NCBI RefSeq assembly: GCF_000278135.1
Contig: NZ_JH725023.1
Coordinates: forward strand, 318,883 to 382,882
Direction of reading: 5' to 3'
Origin: Candidatus Bartonella washoeensis Sb944nv
GTDB lineage: Bacteria > Pseudomonadota > Alphaproteobacteria > Rhizobiales > Rhizobiaceae
DNA: 64,000 bases
The notes beneath the pieces were generated by a model. It had not been told where the DNA came from and did no database searches. It saw nothing but the letters and a program-made list of their open reading frames with translations. The position numbers and the translations under genes were made by a program. Every line of letters begins with the position of its first letter. Within the stretch, counting starts at the first letter, position 1. Shown here one piece after another: positions 28,410 through 40,541 of the stretch.

Positions 28410-29801
28410 TTAATTAGGAAAAGCAGTGTATGAGAAAAATGACACAACAATATTTGCCAATTTTTCAGCTATTTGTTGTTTTGTCATGTGTGGCCATTGT
28501 TCAATGCTTTCTTTGCTAACAAGACACACTTGATTCGTATCAGCACCCATAACATTTGTGCCATCAGGAAGAGAAATGTTATTAGCAAGAATAAAATCTG
28601 CTCCTTTTTCGATACATTTTTTTTGTGCATTGGTAATGACGTCACAGGTTTCAGCAGCAAAGCCAATCACGAGTGGTGGGCGGTTTGAAGCATGGCCAAT
28701 TGTTGCCAAAATGTCAGGATTTTCGACCATTTGCAAGGATGGTGGTGTTTGATGAGCATGCTTTTTAATTTTGTGTGAAGATTGCGTTTTGCTGCGCCAG
28801 TCGCAAACAGCGGCAACAAAAAGTGCGCCATCGGCGGGTAAAGCTGCTTGAACGGCTTGTAACATCTGACATGCTGTCTCAACATGAATAGTTTTCACCT
28901 CTTGTGGATCGGCAAGATCAACAGGTCCACAAATAAGCGTCACTTTTGCACCTAAATTGGCTAAAGTCGTTGCAATGGCATGGCCTTGTTTACCTGAAGA
29001 GCGATTAGCAAGATAACGCACTGGATCAATTGGTTCATGGGTCGGACCAGAGGTAACAATGAAATGACGACCAGAAAGTGGTCTTTCTTGTACACGTAAA
29101 AGCGTTTCTACCGCGGCTACAATGGTTAAGGGGTCACTCATGCGTCCACAGCCAGTTTCATCACGCTCAGCCATTTTGCCGATTTCTGGTCCAATTATAT
29201 GAATACCATCTGCGCGTAGTTGCGCGATATTGCGAACAGTTGCTCGATGTGCCCACATCGCTGGATTCATGGCTGGTGCAATCAAAACAGGACAGCGTGC
29301 TGCTAAAAGCACACAATCGGCCAGATCATCTCCTATGCCGTTGGCTATTTTTGCAATACGATTGGCTGTGGCCGGTGCTAAAATAATCAAATCAGCATCA
29401 CGTGCTAGCCGGATATGGCCAATATCATGTTCTTCTTCACGTGAGAATAAATCACTATACACAGTACGACCACTGAGCGCTTCAGCTGCTAAAGGAGTAA
29501 TAAATTTTTGCGCTGCTTTTGTCATGACAATATTCAAGCGTGCTCCCCGTTCTTGCAAACGGCGAATGAGATCAAGCGATTTATAGGCTGCAATGCTACC
29601 ACCAATAATAAGAAGGAGTGACTTTGATTTCAATGATTTCATTTCGATAGAGCTTGGTTGAGAGGGGATTATGGCTGGAATAGCAGAGTTGCTTAAAAGA
29701 CGGCGGGCTTCTTCTTCCATAGAAATCCCATTTTGCGCGGCGCGTATACGCAAAGATTCTTTAGCTTCAGGTGAAAGATTACGAATGGTAATACTTGCCA
29801 T
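28410..29801 (-). CDS. coaBC: CoaBC with an N-terminal ribbon-helix-helix domain
   Basis: Makes 4'-phosphopantetheine in two steps: CoaB joins cysteine to phosphopantothenate and CoaC decarboxylates the product. CoaC covers about residues 60-235, with IGGSIAAYKS at 67-75, catalytic His130 in DIGHIRLA and PAMNPAMW at 176-183; CoaB covers 245-455, with TSGPTHEPIDPVRYLANRSSG. Residues 1-38 are an extra domain, SITIRNLSPEAKESLRIRA then ISMEEEARRLL, which closely resembles the FitA/Arc-type antitoxin DNA-binding domain. No PIN toxin lies nearby. The stop of the fusion has not been interrupted, and the reading frame runs continuously through a short linker at 39-58. An alternative start at Met54 would give plain CoaBC. 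Confidence 0.92.
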   Translation of the reverse strand: MASITIRNLSPEAKESLRIRAAQNGISMEEEARRLLSNSAIPAIIPSQPSSIEMKSLKSKSLLLIIGGSIAAYKSLDLIRRLQERGARLNIVMTKAAQKFITPLAAEALSGRTVYSDLFSREEEHDIGHIRLARDADLIILAPATANRIAKIANGIGDDLADCVLLAARCPVLIAPAMNPAMWAHRATVRNIAQLRADGIHIIGPEIGKMAERDETGCGRMSDPLTIVAAVETLLRVQERPLSGRHFIVTSGPTHEPIDPVRYLANRSSGKQGHAIATTLANLGAKVTLICGPVDLADPQEVKTIHVETACQMLQAVQAALPADGALFVAAVCDWRSKTQSSHKIKKHAHQTPPSLQMVENPDILATIGHASNRPPLVIGFAAETCDVITNAQKKCIEKGADFILANNISLPDGTNVMGADTNQVCLVSKESIEQWPHMTKQQIAEKLANIVVSFFSYTAFPN

Positions 29802-29870
29802 AAAATATATCCAAGAAATAAAGCGATTTCAATGATTTCATAATCGCTATGTTTTAGCATATTGAGTAGA

Positions 29871-31457
29871 TTAGAAAAGATAAAAAAAGTAAAAAGTAAG
29901 GCAAATACAACAAAATGCAATGATGAAGAGGCTATAACGGCCATAGCGGTTAGTGCGACTTTGCTCAACAGCAAGTTGTTTGAGGCTAGCAGGAGAAAGA
30001 TTAAATCCTGTTTTTACCATTTGATTGAGATCTTCTTCCATACGTTGAAAATTTTGTATCAGTTGTGGTGTTTTACGTGCTAGCGAAAGGAGTGCTTGCC
30101 CTCCCTCACTGAAGTCTTTTGCAATTCCCACGGGTCCTAAATTTTTGCCAATCCATTCTTTAACAACTGGTTCAGAGGCTTTCCACATATTAAAATCTGG
30201 GTCTAATGTGCGTGCAACACCTTCCACGACAACCATAGTTTTTTGTAATAATAAAAGTTCAGGTCGCGTTTGCATATCAAATAATTCGGTGACTTCAAAC
30301 AGCAATGTGAGCAACTTAGCCATGGAAATACTTTGCGCTGATTGTCCATGAATCGGTTCACCAATAGCGCGATTGGCTTGAGCAAAGCTTTCAATGTTGT
30401 GGTATGAAGGCACATATCCTGCCTCAAAATGAGCACGCGCTACTCGATGGTAATCACGGGTAATAAAACCGTAAAGGATTTCAGCAAGGAAATGCTTTTC
30501 TTTTTTGCCAAGCCGTCCCGTAATTCCTAAATCAACAGCAACAATACATCCTTCTGAGTCTACAAATAGATTACCAGGATGCATATCGGCATGAAAGAAA
30601 CCATCACGTAGTGTATGGCGAAGAAAGGATTGGATAAGTGTGATTGCTAAAGCTTTTAAATCAAAACCAGCTTCTTTGAGTGCGCAAATGTCAGATATTC
30701 GTATGCCATCGATCCATTCCATTGTTAAAACATTGCGTCCTGTTCGTTCCCAATCGACTTGGGGTACGCGAAAACCTAGATCATGTTGAATATTTTCAGC
30801 CATTTCTGATATTGCGGCCGCTTCTAACCGTAAATCCATTTCAATACGTGTGGTTTGTGCTAAAGTGTCTACGACACAAACAGGACGAAGGCGTCGAGAA
30901 GCAGGAATGTATCGTTCTTGTAGATGGGCAATGAGATAGAAGCCTCTAAGATCTTTAGCAAAACGTGTTCTGATATTAGGACGAATAACTTTAACAGCGC
31001 ATTTTTTTTTATGGCCTTCTTTGTCATAGTATTCAGCTGGATGAACTTGAGCAATAGAGGCAGCGGCAATAGATGGATAAAAGTCTAGGAATAAGTCATT
31101 GATGGATCGGCCAAGAGAACTTTCAATTTGGATAATTGCATCGGTATAAGAGAATGTTTGGACACGATCTTGTAGTTGTGCCAGATCCTCCGCAATATCA
31201 CGTCCAACAATATCAGGTCTGGTAGCAAGAAATTGACCAAGTTTTATGTAAGAAGGGCCGAGCCTATTAATAGCATACGAAATATTCTCAGATCTCCGTT
31301 TTTTTTTCGTTTTTCGTCGTGCTAACATACTTGCTATACGATAACATAATGCTGGAAATCCTTTAAGATCGTCATGAGGCAAAGCACTCAAAACGCCTTC
31401 ACGTGCTAAAACCCATCCTGCGCGCATCAATTGAAAGTAAGTAGAAATTTGCACCAT
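29871..31457 (-). CDS. ubiB: UbiB-type atypical kinase/ATPase for ubiquinone biosynthesis
   Basis: A membrane-anchored ADCK/UbiB protein required for coenzyme Q synthesis. The KxGQ motif (YIKLGQFLATRPD), the AAASIAQVHPAEY Ala-rich loop, AVKVIRP catalytic lysine block, and FFHADMHPGNLFV with DLGITGRL metal site are in order. A C-terminal hydrophobic helix (about 508-528) provides the anchor. Its 528 residues fit. It starts 2 bp after ubiE ends, so ubiE-ubiB is an operon; coaBC follows 69 bp downstream. Confidence 0.95.
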   Translation of the reverse strand: MVQISTYFQLMRAGWVLAREGVLSALPHDDLKGFPALCYRIASMLARRKTKKKRRSENISYAINRLGPSYIKLGQFLATRPDIVGRDIAEDLAQLQDRVQTFSYTDAIIQIESSLGRSINDLFLDFYPSIAAASIAQVHPAEYYDKEGHKKKCAVKVIRPNIRTRFAKDLRGFYLIAHLQERYIPASRRLRPVCVVDTLAQTTRIEMDLRLEAAAISEMAENIQHDLGFRVPQVDWERTGRNVLTMEWIDGIRISDICALKEAGFDLKALAITLIQSFLRHTLRDGFFHADMHPGNLFVDSEGCIVAVDLGITGRLGKKEKHFLAEILYGFITRDYHRVARAHFEAGYVPSYHNIESFAQANRAIGEPIHGQSAQSISMAKLLTLLFEVTELFDMQTRPELLLLQKTMVVVEGVARTLDPDFNMWKASEPVVKEWIGKNLGPVGIAKDFSEGGQALLSLARKTPQLIQNFQRMEEDLNQMVKTGFNLSPASLKQLAVEQSRTNRYGRYSLFIIAFCCICLTFYFFYLF

Positions 31458-31459
31458 TT

Positions 31460-32248
31460 TTAAATCTTCCAGCCTGAATGTAGTGCTGCGATTGCGCCCG
31501 TGAGGTTGCGGTATGATACCCGCGAAAAACCTGCATGATTGATCATATGAGCAAAATCATCTTGCTTAGGAAATTTACGAATGGATTCAACCAAATAGCG
31601 ATAAGCATCGCCATCATTTGCAATGAGTTGACCAAGCTTAGGGATAGCATGGAAAGACCAAAGGTCATAAATTTTGTTAAGCAGAGGCATCTCGACATTT
31701 GAAAATTCCAAACTTAAGAAACGTCCACCCGGTTTTAAAACACGAAAAGCCTCCCTAAGAGCTAGATCAATATGCGGTACATTGCGGATTCCAAAGGCAA
31801 TTGTATAAGCATCAAAGCTTTGATCTTCGAAAGGGAGATGTTCTGCATTGGCTTCAACGAAATTAATGAGAGGGGCAAGACCATTTTTTTGTGCACGCTT
31901 TTTGCCGACACTGAGCATTGAGCCGTTAATATCAAGTACTGTAGCATGCGCTTGTCGGCGTGAAGCATTAAGAATGCGAAAGGCGATATCACCGGTACCA
32001 CCAGCCACATCAAGAACTTTCCAATTAGAACGCCTTGGTGGAGAGAGCCATGCAACCATGGAGTTTTTCCATGCACGGTGTAACCCAAGTGATAAGATAT
32101 CATTCATCTTGTCATAGTTTTCAGCGACAGAGTGAAACACACCATCAACCATAGATTGTTTTTGCGCTTCATCAATTTTTTTAAAGCCAAAAGAATGCTC
32201 CATGCCTCCTTTAATTCCTACGCGTTCTGTTTCAGCTGTCATGTGCAT
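31460..32248 (-). CDS. ubiE: Ubiquinone/menaquinone C-methyltransferase UbiE
   Basis: SAM-dependent C-methylation in the ubiquinone pathway. SAM motif I is [15 protein letters not shown] near residue 80, and the UbiE signatures [17 protein letters not shown] and [15 protein letters not shown] are intact. At 262 residues it is normal. The true start may be Met3 rather than Met1. It heads the ubiE-ubiB unit and lies about 115 bp downstream of gyrB on the same strand. Confidence 0.96.
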   Translation of the reverse strand: MHMTAETERVGIKGGMEHSFGFKKIDEAQKQSMVDGVFHSVAENYDKMNDILSLGLHRAWKNSMVAWLSPPRRSNWKVLDVAGGTGDIAFRILNASRRQAHATVLDINGSMLSVGKKRAQKNGLAPLINFVEANAEHLPFEDQSFDAYTIAFGIRNVPHIDLALREAFRVLKPGGRFLSLEFSNVEMPLLNKIYDLWSFHAIPKLGQLIANDGDAYRYLVESIRKFPKQDDFAHMINHAGFSRVSYRNLTGAIAALHSGWKI

Positions 32249-32362
32249 GACCTTCCTTATTTTTCTTTTATCGTAAATGAAGCATAGGAAAAATTTTTCA
32301 AATACGAAAAAACAACGTGTAAAATCGCGACATTGTATAAAGCTAGAAACAAAAGAGCGCTT

Positions 32363-35744
<3,382 letters not shown>

Positions 35745-36614
35745 TTGAAAATGAATAAACCTATAGATGTGTTAAGGGCTCTTATGAGAATCTTCTTTAT
35801 AGTGTGGAAAATGCTCTTTCCATTCCTTGCAAAGGCTGAAACAGCTTTGAGACTGCCCTCTTTTTTTGATTCGCATGAACATTTGCTACGACCTGATACA
35901 ACGACTATAATCCGTTTGCGTTTTGTAACAACTTTTGATTACCCTCCTTTTAACTTTCTTGACAAAACAGGACGCCTTGCAGGCTATAATATCGATTTAT
36001 TGCGTGCTATTTGTTCAAAATTAAATCTAGAGAAATTTTGTGAAGTGGAAGTGCTTCCTTGGGAAGAGCTCGTAGATTGTGTTAAAAATGGTGGCGCAGA
36101 AGTGATAATCGCTGGTTTAAAAGAAACCATTAAAACGCATCAAAATCTTCTTTTTACAAAGACTTATCTACGTTTTCCTGCCCGGTTTGTTGCTTCTCGT
36201 CCTATGAATTTTGATGAGCCAATAAGTAAAAAGCTTACACATTTAAACAGTGGATTTTTGTTCGAAAGTGTTCACGAAAAGCTGTTTCATAGTTATTTTC
36301 CTGAAGCTAAAGGGCAGGGATTTAAGAATAGAACAGAGCTCTATAAAGCGCTACAGGATCATAAAATTGATCTTATTTTTGATGATGGGTTTGCTTTATC
36401 ATTATGGCTAAATGATCCAAAATCTTTTGATTGTTGCCATTTTATTGGGGGTGCTTATATTGCTCCACAGTTATTGGGTCAAGGAATGCGGCTTGCTGTT
36501 GCAAAAAGGAACGAAAAATTGATTAGTGCACTCAATTATGCTCTGAAATCTCTAGAAAATGATGGCAAGCTTACAGAGCTTTATCTGCGTTATTTTCCGA
36601 TTAGTTTTTATTGA
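35745..36614 (+). CDS. Orphan periplasmic amino-acid-type substrate-binding protein
   Basis: A family 3 (SBP_bac_3) extracellular solute-binding protein. The N-terminus carries a signal-type helix (ALMRIFFIVWKMLFPFLAKAE), and the mature part starts near LRFVTTFDYPPFNFLDKTGRLAGYNIDLLRAI, the classic SBP_bac_3 opening; the usual GFDVD reads GYNID. I chose TTG 35745, seven bases after a GAGGGGG site at 35731-35737; ATG 35751 is six bases further. It gives about 290 residues. No permease or ATPase gene is adjacent, so the partner transporter is elsewhere or absent. Ligand is not predictable. Confidence 0.85.
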   Translation: MKMNKPIDVLRALMRIFFIVWKMLFPFLAKAETALRLPSFFDSHEHLLRPDTTTIIRLRFVTTFDYPPFNFLDKTGRLAGYNIDLLRAICSKLNLEKFCEVEVLPWEELVDCVKNGGAEVIIAGLKETIKTHQNLLFTKTYLRFPARFVASRPMNFDEPISKKLTHLNSGFLFESVHEKLFHSYFPEAKGQGFKNRTELYKALQDHKIDLIFDDGFALSLWLNDPKSFDCCHFIGGAYIAPQLLGQGMRLAVAKRNEKLISALNYALKSLENDGKLTELYLRYFPISFY

Positions 36615-36626
36615 TGAATATTTTTC

Positions 36627-38159
36627 TTAAGAGAGAGCTGCTAATTGTTCAGTACCCAGTCGATAGGAAATAGCTTCTGCGAGATGATGGCGTAAAAGAT
36701 GCTCTGATTCTTCCAGATCAGCAATGGTGCGTGCAACTTTGAGAATGCGGTGATAGGCACGTGCAGAAAGGTACATCTTTTTACTCACATCCCGTAAGAG
36801 TTTAGCAGCGTTTTGATCAGGAATAGCAATTTGTTCGATGATTTTGGCAGGGCAATCACCGTTAGTGCGAATCTGATCAAGACCCAATGCTGTAAAACGT
36901 TTGGCTTGAATTGCACGACACCGCGCGACGCGTTTTGCAACGTCACAACTTTTTTCTGATTGTTCTGGTTGCATAAGGTCCATAGCTGTTAAAGCAGGAA
37001 CATCAATGCGTAAATCAATTCGGTCGAGCAGAGGACCAGAAATACGAGATTGATAGTCAATTTGACAGCGTATTCCTTTTGCGCAAACATGGCCTTTTTC
37101 GCCTGCCATACCACATCGACAAGGGTTCATTGCGGCAATGAGCTGGATACGGGCAGGGTAACTAATATGATGGTTAGCGCGGGCGATAACACATTCTCCG
37201 CTCTCTAAAGGTTGACGAAGAGAATCGAGAACTTGTGGAGAAAATTCAGGCAACTCGTCAAGAAATAAAACGCCATTATGTGCAAGTGAGACTTCTCCTG
37301 GTCGTGCTTTAAGTCCACCACCGATCATTGCTGCCATGGAAGCAGAATGATGCGGGGCACGAAAGGGGCAGTGGAGTGAAATGGTATTATGGACTGTTTC
37401 TCCTGTAATAGAAGCAATGAGAGAAACATCTAAGAGCTCACGGCTATCAAGAGGCGGCAAAATGGAAGGTAAGCGTTGAGCTAACATAGACTTTCCTGCA
37501 CCAGGAGGACCTACAAACAAAAGGTTATGTCGCCCAGCTGCACAAACTTCTAATGCACGTTTGGCGGTTTTTTGTCCTTTAATTTCGCAAAGATCTGGAA
37601 GTTCAGTCTGGATTGTATATTGGCGTGGTTGCGGGCGTTTTTGTATTTGTGTTCCTTTAAAATGATTGACCATGGTGAGAAGAGTTTCAGGCGCGAGAAT
37701 GTTCATTTCTGCGTTTGCCCATGCCGCTTCAGGTCCGCATGGGTGGGGACAAATAAGCCCTTTATCAAGTGATAAAGCTGTCATTGTGGCTGGTAAAACA
37801 CCATTGACAGCTGTAAGTGACCCATCCAGCGATAATTCTCCTAAAATGATGTAATCTTGCGCTACATCAGGAGGAAGAATTCCCATAGCAAGCATTAAGC
37901 CGACGGCAATTGGCAAATCATAATGTGATCCTTCTTTAGGTAAATCCGCTGGCGCAAGATTAATGGTAACTCGTTTGTTAGGCATAGAAAGCCCACAAGC
38001 ATGGAGAGCTGCTTGCACGCGTTCACGGCTTTCTGCGATCGCCTTATCTGGCAATCCAACAATAGCCATCCCTATTTTACCAGAAGAAATCATAACCTGT
38101 ACATCAACAGGTACTGCTTCTAGACCGCGAAAAGCAACAGTTGTAATACGTGCGATCAT
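36627..38159 (-). CDS. comM: ComM/YifB-type Mg-chelatase-like AAA+ ATPase
   Basis: An AAA+ helicase-like protein that in Vibrio cholerae promotes branch migration during natural transformation and is widespread in non-competent bacteria. The N-terminal Lon-like fold holds GLPDKAIAESRERVQAAL, Walker A is GPPGAGKSM near 217, Walker B is VLFLDELPEF and the zinc-like MNPCRCG motif is intact. I use ATG 38159 (510 residues) because a run of eight G bases on the coding strand at 38174-38167 serves as its ribosome-binding site with 7-base spacing. An upstream ATG at 38198 would translate through that tract. Confidence 0.93.
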   Translation of the reverse strand: MIARITTVAFRGLEAVPVDVQVMISSGKIGMAIVGLPDKAIAESRERVQAALHACGLSMPNKRVTINLAPADLPKEGSHYDLPIAVGLMLAMGILPPDVAQDYIILGELSLDGSLTAVNGVLPATMTALSLDKGLICPHPCGPEAAWANAEMNILAPETLLTMVNHFKGTQIQKRPQPRQYTIQTELPDLCEIKGQKTAKRALEVCAAGRHNLLFVGPPGAGKSMLAQRLPSILPPLDSRELLDVSLIASITGETVHNTISLHCPFRAPHHSASMAAMIGGGLKARPGEVSLAHNGVLFLDELPEFSPQVLDSLRQPLESGECVIARANHHISYPARIQLIAAMNPCRCGMAGEKGHVCAKGIRCQIDYQSRISGPLLDRIDLRIDVPALTAMDLMQPEQSEKSCDVAKRVARCRAIQAKRFTALGLDQIRTNGDCPAKIIEQIAIPDQNAAKLLRDVSKKMYLSARAYHRILKVARTIADLEESEHLLRHHLAEAISYRLGTEQLAALS

Positions 38160-38579
38160 CAGTTTGCCCCCCCCTTTTGACTTGGAAGAAACAATCATAT
38201 CTGCGCATAAAAATCAAGAAATGTCTGTATGGTTTTTTGGAGTGAGAGATCTATATACGTATGCAAGCTTTTGTAGTGCAGTCATAGGTGATAATTTGCG
38301 CAAATTTAACCACGATAATATGCGGCTAAATAAAACATTTATAATACGCTAAATGAATATGCTAGAAAAAAAGAAGTGGCTGTTTGTGTTGCACAGCAAT
38401 GCACAATTTTCTGAATAGAAGGGGGAGGATGAGTTATACATCTCCAGCAGAAAACGTTATTTAGCAAAAAACTGTTATTTGATGTGAGCAAAGCTATGAA
38501 ATATTGCAAATAGATATGTTTATCTTTTTTTTTTGATGTTATTTATAAAGATGTAATTGTACTAAAGGTATCTGATTTG
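38160..38579. other. Divergent gap between comM and tamA
   Basis: 420 bp without a supported gene. It contains the poly-C tract of eight bases at 38167-38174 (the comM ribosome-binding site on the other strand) and the presumed promoters of comM and tamA. The short plus-strand frame overlapping comM's 5' end is judged a shadow. Confidence 0.5.
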
Positions 38580-40541
38580 ATGATATGTCGGACAGGGATT
38601 TTATTAAAATCAGGAATCATACGCAGTGTATTTATAGGTTTATGCTTCGTTTTTGCTTTTCCGCAGCCGCTTGCAGCATTTGAGCTTTTCGGTATTCCTC
38701 TTTTTGGTCGAAAAAAAATAAATTCCTCTTCTAATTTTAGTGGTACAGAGAAGTTTTATACAGTTGATGTTGTTCCATCGCCGGGTGCGTCGTTAGAAGG
38801 TGTTAAGATAGTTAAATCTGTTTCTTCTCTTGTCGCTGATAAAGATAAAGCCTTATCTAGTTCTTCTGGTTTGTTAGCTAAAGCCCGTTCAGATTATCGG
38901 GCAATACTTTCTGCTCTTTATGCTGATGGACGTTATGGTGGTGTTATTAGTATTAAGATTAATGGTTTAGAAGCCGCTGATTTGAGTCCCGTGACTCAAC
39001 TTCCAGCAAAATCCCATATTGTTATTACAATTGATGCTGGTCCGCGATATGTTTTTAGTGTTGCTGGTATTGATCAAGTTGCTCCATTCTTAAAATATAA
39101 ACCCAATAAAATGCATACAATCGAAGAATTAGGCTATAAAGTTGGGACTGTTGCTAAATCTGAAACCATTCTTAAAGCAGAAAGATGGGCAGTTGAAGGA
39201 TGGCGCCGACAAGGTTATGCTAAAGCTAAAGTTGTTAATAGTGAAGTGGTTGCTGATCATGCTGCACGTCTCATTGATGCGCAAATTGCCGTTGATCCTG
39301 GAGTAGAAGCTTATTACGGTCCTTTAAATGTGCGTAATGTTAGTAAGAAGCCACGCGTGGATTCAGCTTATATTGCATGGATGACAGGATTAAAATTAGG
39401 CCAAAAATACGATTCTGATAAGTTAGCTAAGGCGAATGAAAGGCTTGCACGTCTTAATGTTTTTCGTGCTGTAAATATACGTGAAGCTGATACAATTAAT
39501 TCTGATGGTAGTTTACCACTTACGCTTGTTTTAGAAGAACGTAAACCACGTCGTTTTGGCGCAGGTGGCAGTTATTCGACATTAGATGGTGCCGGTTTTG
39601 AAGCTTACTGGATGCATAACAATCTTTTTGGCCATGCGGAACGCATCAAAATTGAGACAAAAATAAGCGGTGTCGGCAGTAATAAGGAGCAATCTTATAA
39701 TTTCAAGAATTTTGATTATCTTTTCGGAGGTACATTTATAAAGCCTGGTACACTGACTCCTGATACAGACTTCAGGACGGAACTAAAAGTACAGCAAGAT
39801 GTCTTAGACAATTACACGACAAAAGCTATCAGAGGAAAAATAGGTATTACGCATATCTTCAATAATGATCTATCGGGACAGGTTGCTGTAGAAGTTTCTA
39901 ATGGTTATTCACGCGATGTCTATTTGGGGAGCCGTCATTTTACCACAATTGGATTACCAAGTGGTTTGATTTTCGATAATCGTGATAATAAGTTTAATGC
40001 GACAAAAGGCTTTTATAGTGAAGCGCTTGTTGAACCTTTCTATGAAATGCGCTTTAGCAGTTTTGTGACAAAAATGACTGTGGAAGGACGTTCTTATTGG
40101 ACGCTGGATGAAAAGGATCGTTTTGTTTTTGCAGCGCGAGCAAAGCTTGGTACTATTATTGGAAGTGATGCAGCATATGTACCTTCAGATACACTCTTTT
40201 TTGCTGGTGGTGGTGGATCTGTTCGTGGTTATGCTTATCGCAATATTGGTATCAAAACAGAAAATAATGCTGTTGTTGGTGGGCGAGCACTTGTTGAAGG
40301 TTCGGCAGAATTACGTTTTTCTTTAAATGATAAGATAGGGTTTGTCAGTTTTCTTGATGGAGGTCTCGTAGGGGAAAAGGCGCGTTTTGATTTTTCTCAA
40401 AAAATTAAATGGGGAGCCGGCATTGGAGGTCGCTATATGACAGGTCTTGGTCCTTTACGTATTGATTTAGCTTTTCCTCTTAAGCGGGAGAAAGGCGATC
40501 CTCGTGTTGGTTTTTATGTAGGTATAGGGCAAGCATTTTAA
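38580..40541 (+). CDS. tamA: TamA, Omp85-family outer-membrane translocation protein
   Basis: A BamA relative that works with TamB in outer-membrane biogenesis. A signal peptide covers about residues 1-35 (hydrophobic FIGLCFVFAF and a PLAA cleavage region). POTRA-like domains follow (about 60-330; for example VDPGVEAYYGPLNVRNV), then a 16-strand barrel with the Omp85 signature FAGGGGSVRGYAYRNIG and a C-terminal DPRVGFYVGIGQAF ending in aromatic Phe. Length is 654 residues. The first ATG is at 38580 directly after an in-frame TTG. Its TAA overlaps the tamB ATG by one base, so the pair is translationally coupled. Confidence 0.93.
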   Translation: MICRTGILLKSGIIRSVFIGLCFVFAFPQPLAAFELFGIPLFGRKKINSSSNFSGTEKFYTVDVVPSPGASLEGVKIVKSVSSLVADKDKALSSSSGLLAKARSDYRAILSALYADGRYGGVISIKINGLEAADLSPVTQLPAKSHIVITIDAGPRYVFSVAGIDQVAPFLKYKPNKMHTIEELGYKVGTVAKSETILKAERWAVEGWRRQGYAKAKVVNSEVVADHAARLIDAQIAVDPGVEAYYGPLNVRNVSKKPRVDSAYIAWMTGLKLGQKYDSDKLAKANERLARLNVFRAVNIREADTINSDGSLPLTLVLEERKPRRFGAGGSYSTLDGAGFEAYWMHNNLFGHAERIKIETKISGVGSNKEQSYNFKNFDYLFGGTFIKPGTLTPDTDFRTELKVQQDVLDNYTTKAIRGKIGITHIFNNDLSGQVAVEVSNGYSRDVYLGSRHFTTIGLPSGLIFDNRDNKFNATKGFYSEALVEPFYEMRFSSFVTKMTVEGRSYWTLDEKDRFVFAARAKLGTIIGSDAAYVPSDTLFFAGGGGSVRGYAYRNIGIKTENNAVVGGRALVEGSAELRFSLNDKIGFVSFLDGGLVGEKARFDFSQKIKWGAGIGGRYMTGLGPLRIDLAFPLKREKGDPRVGFYVGIGQAF

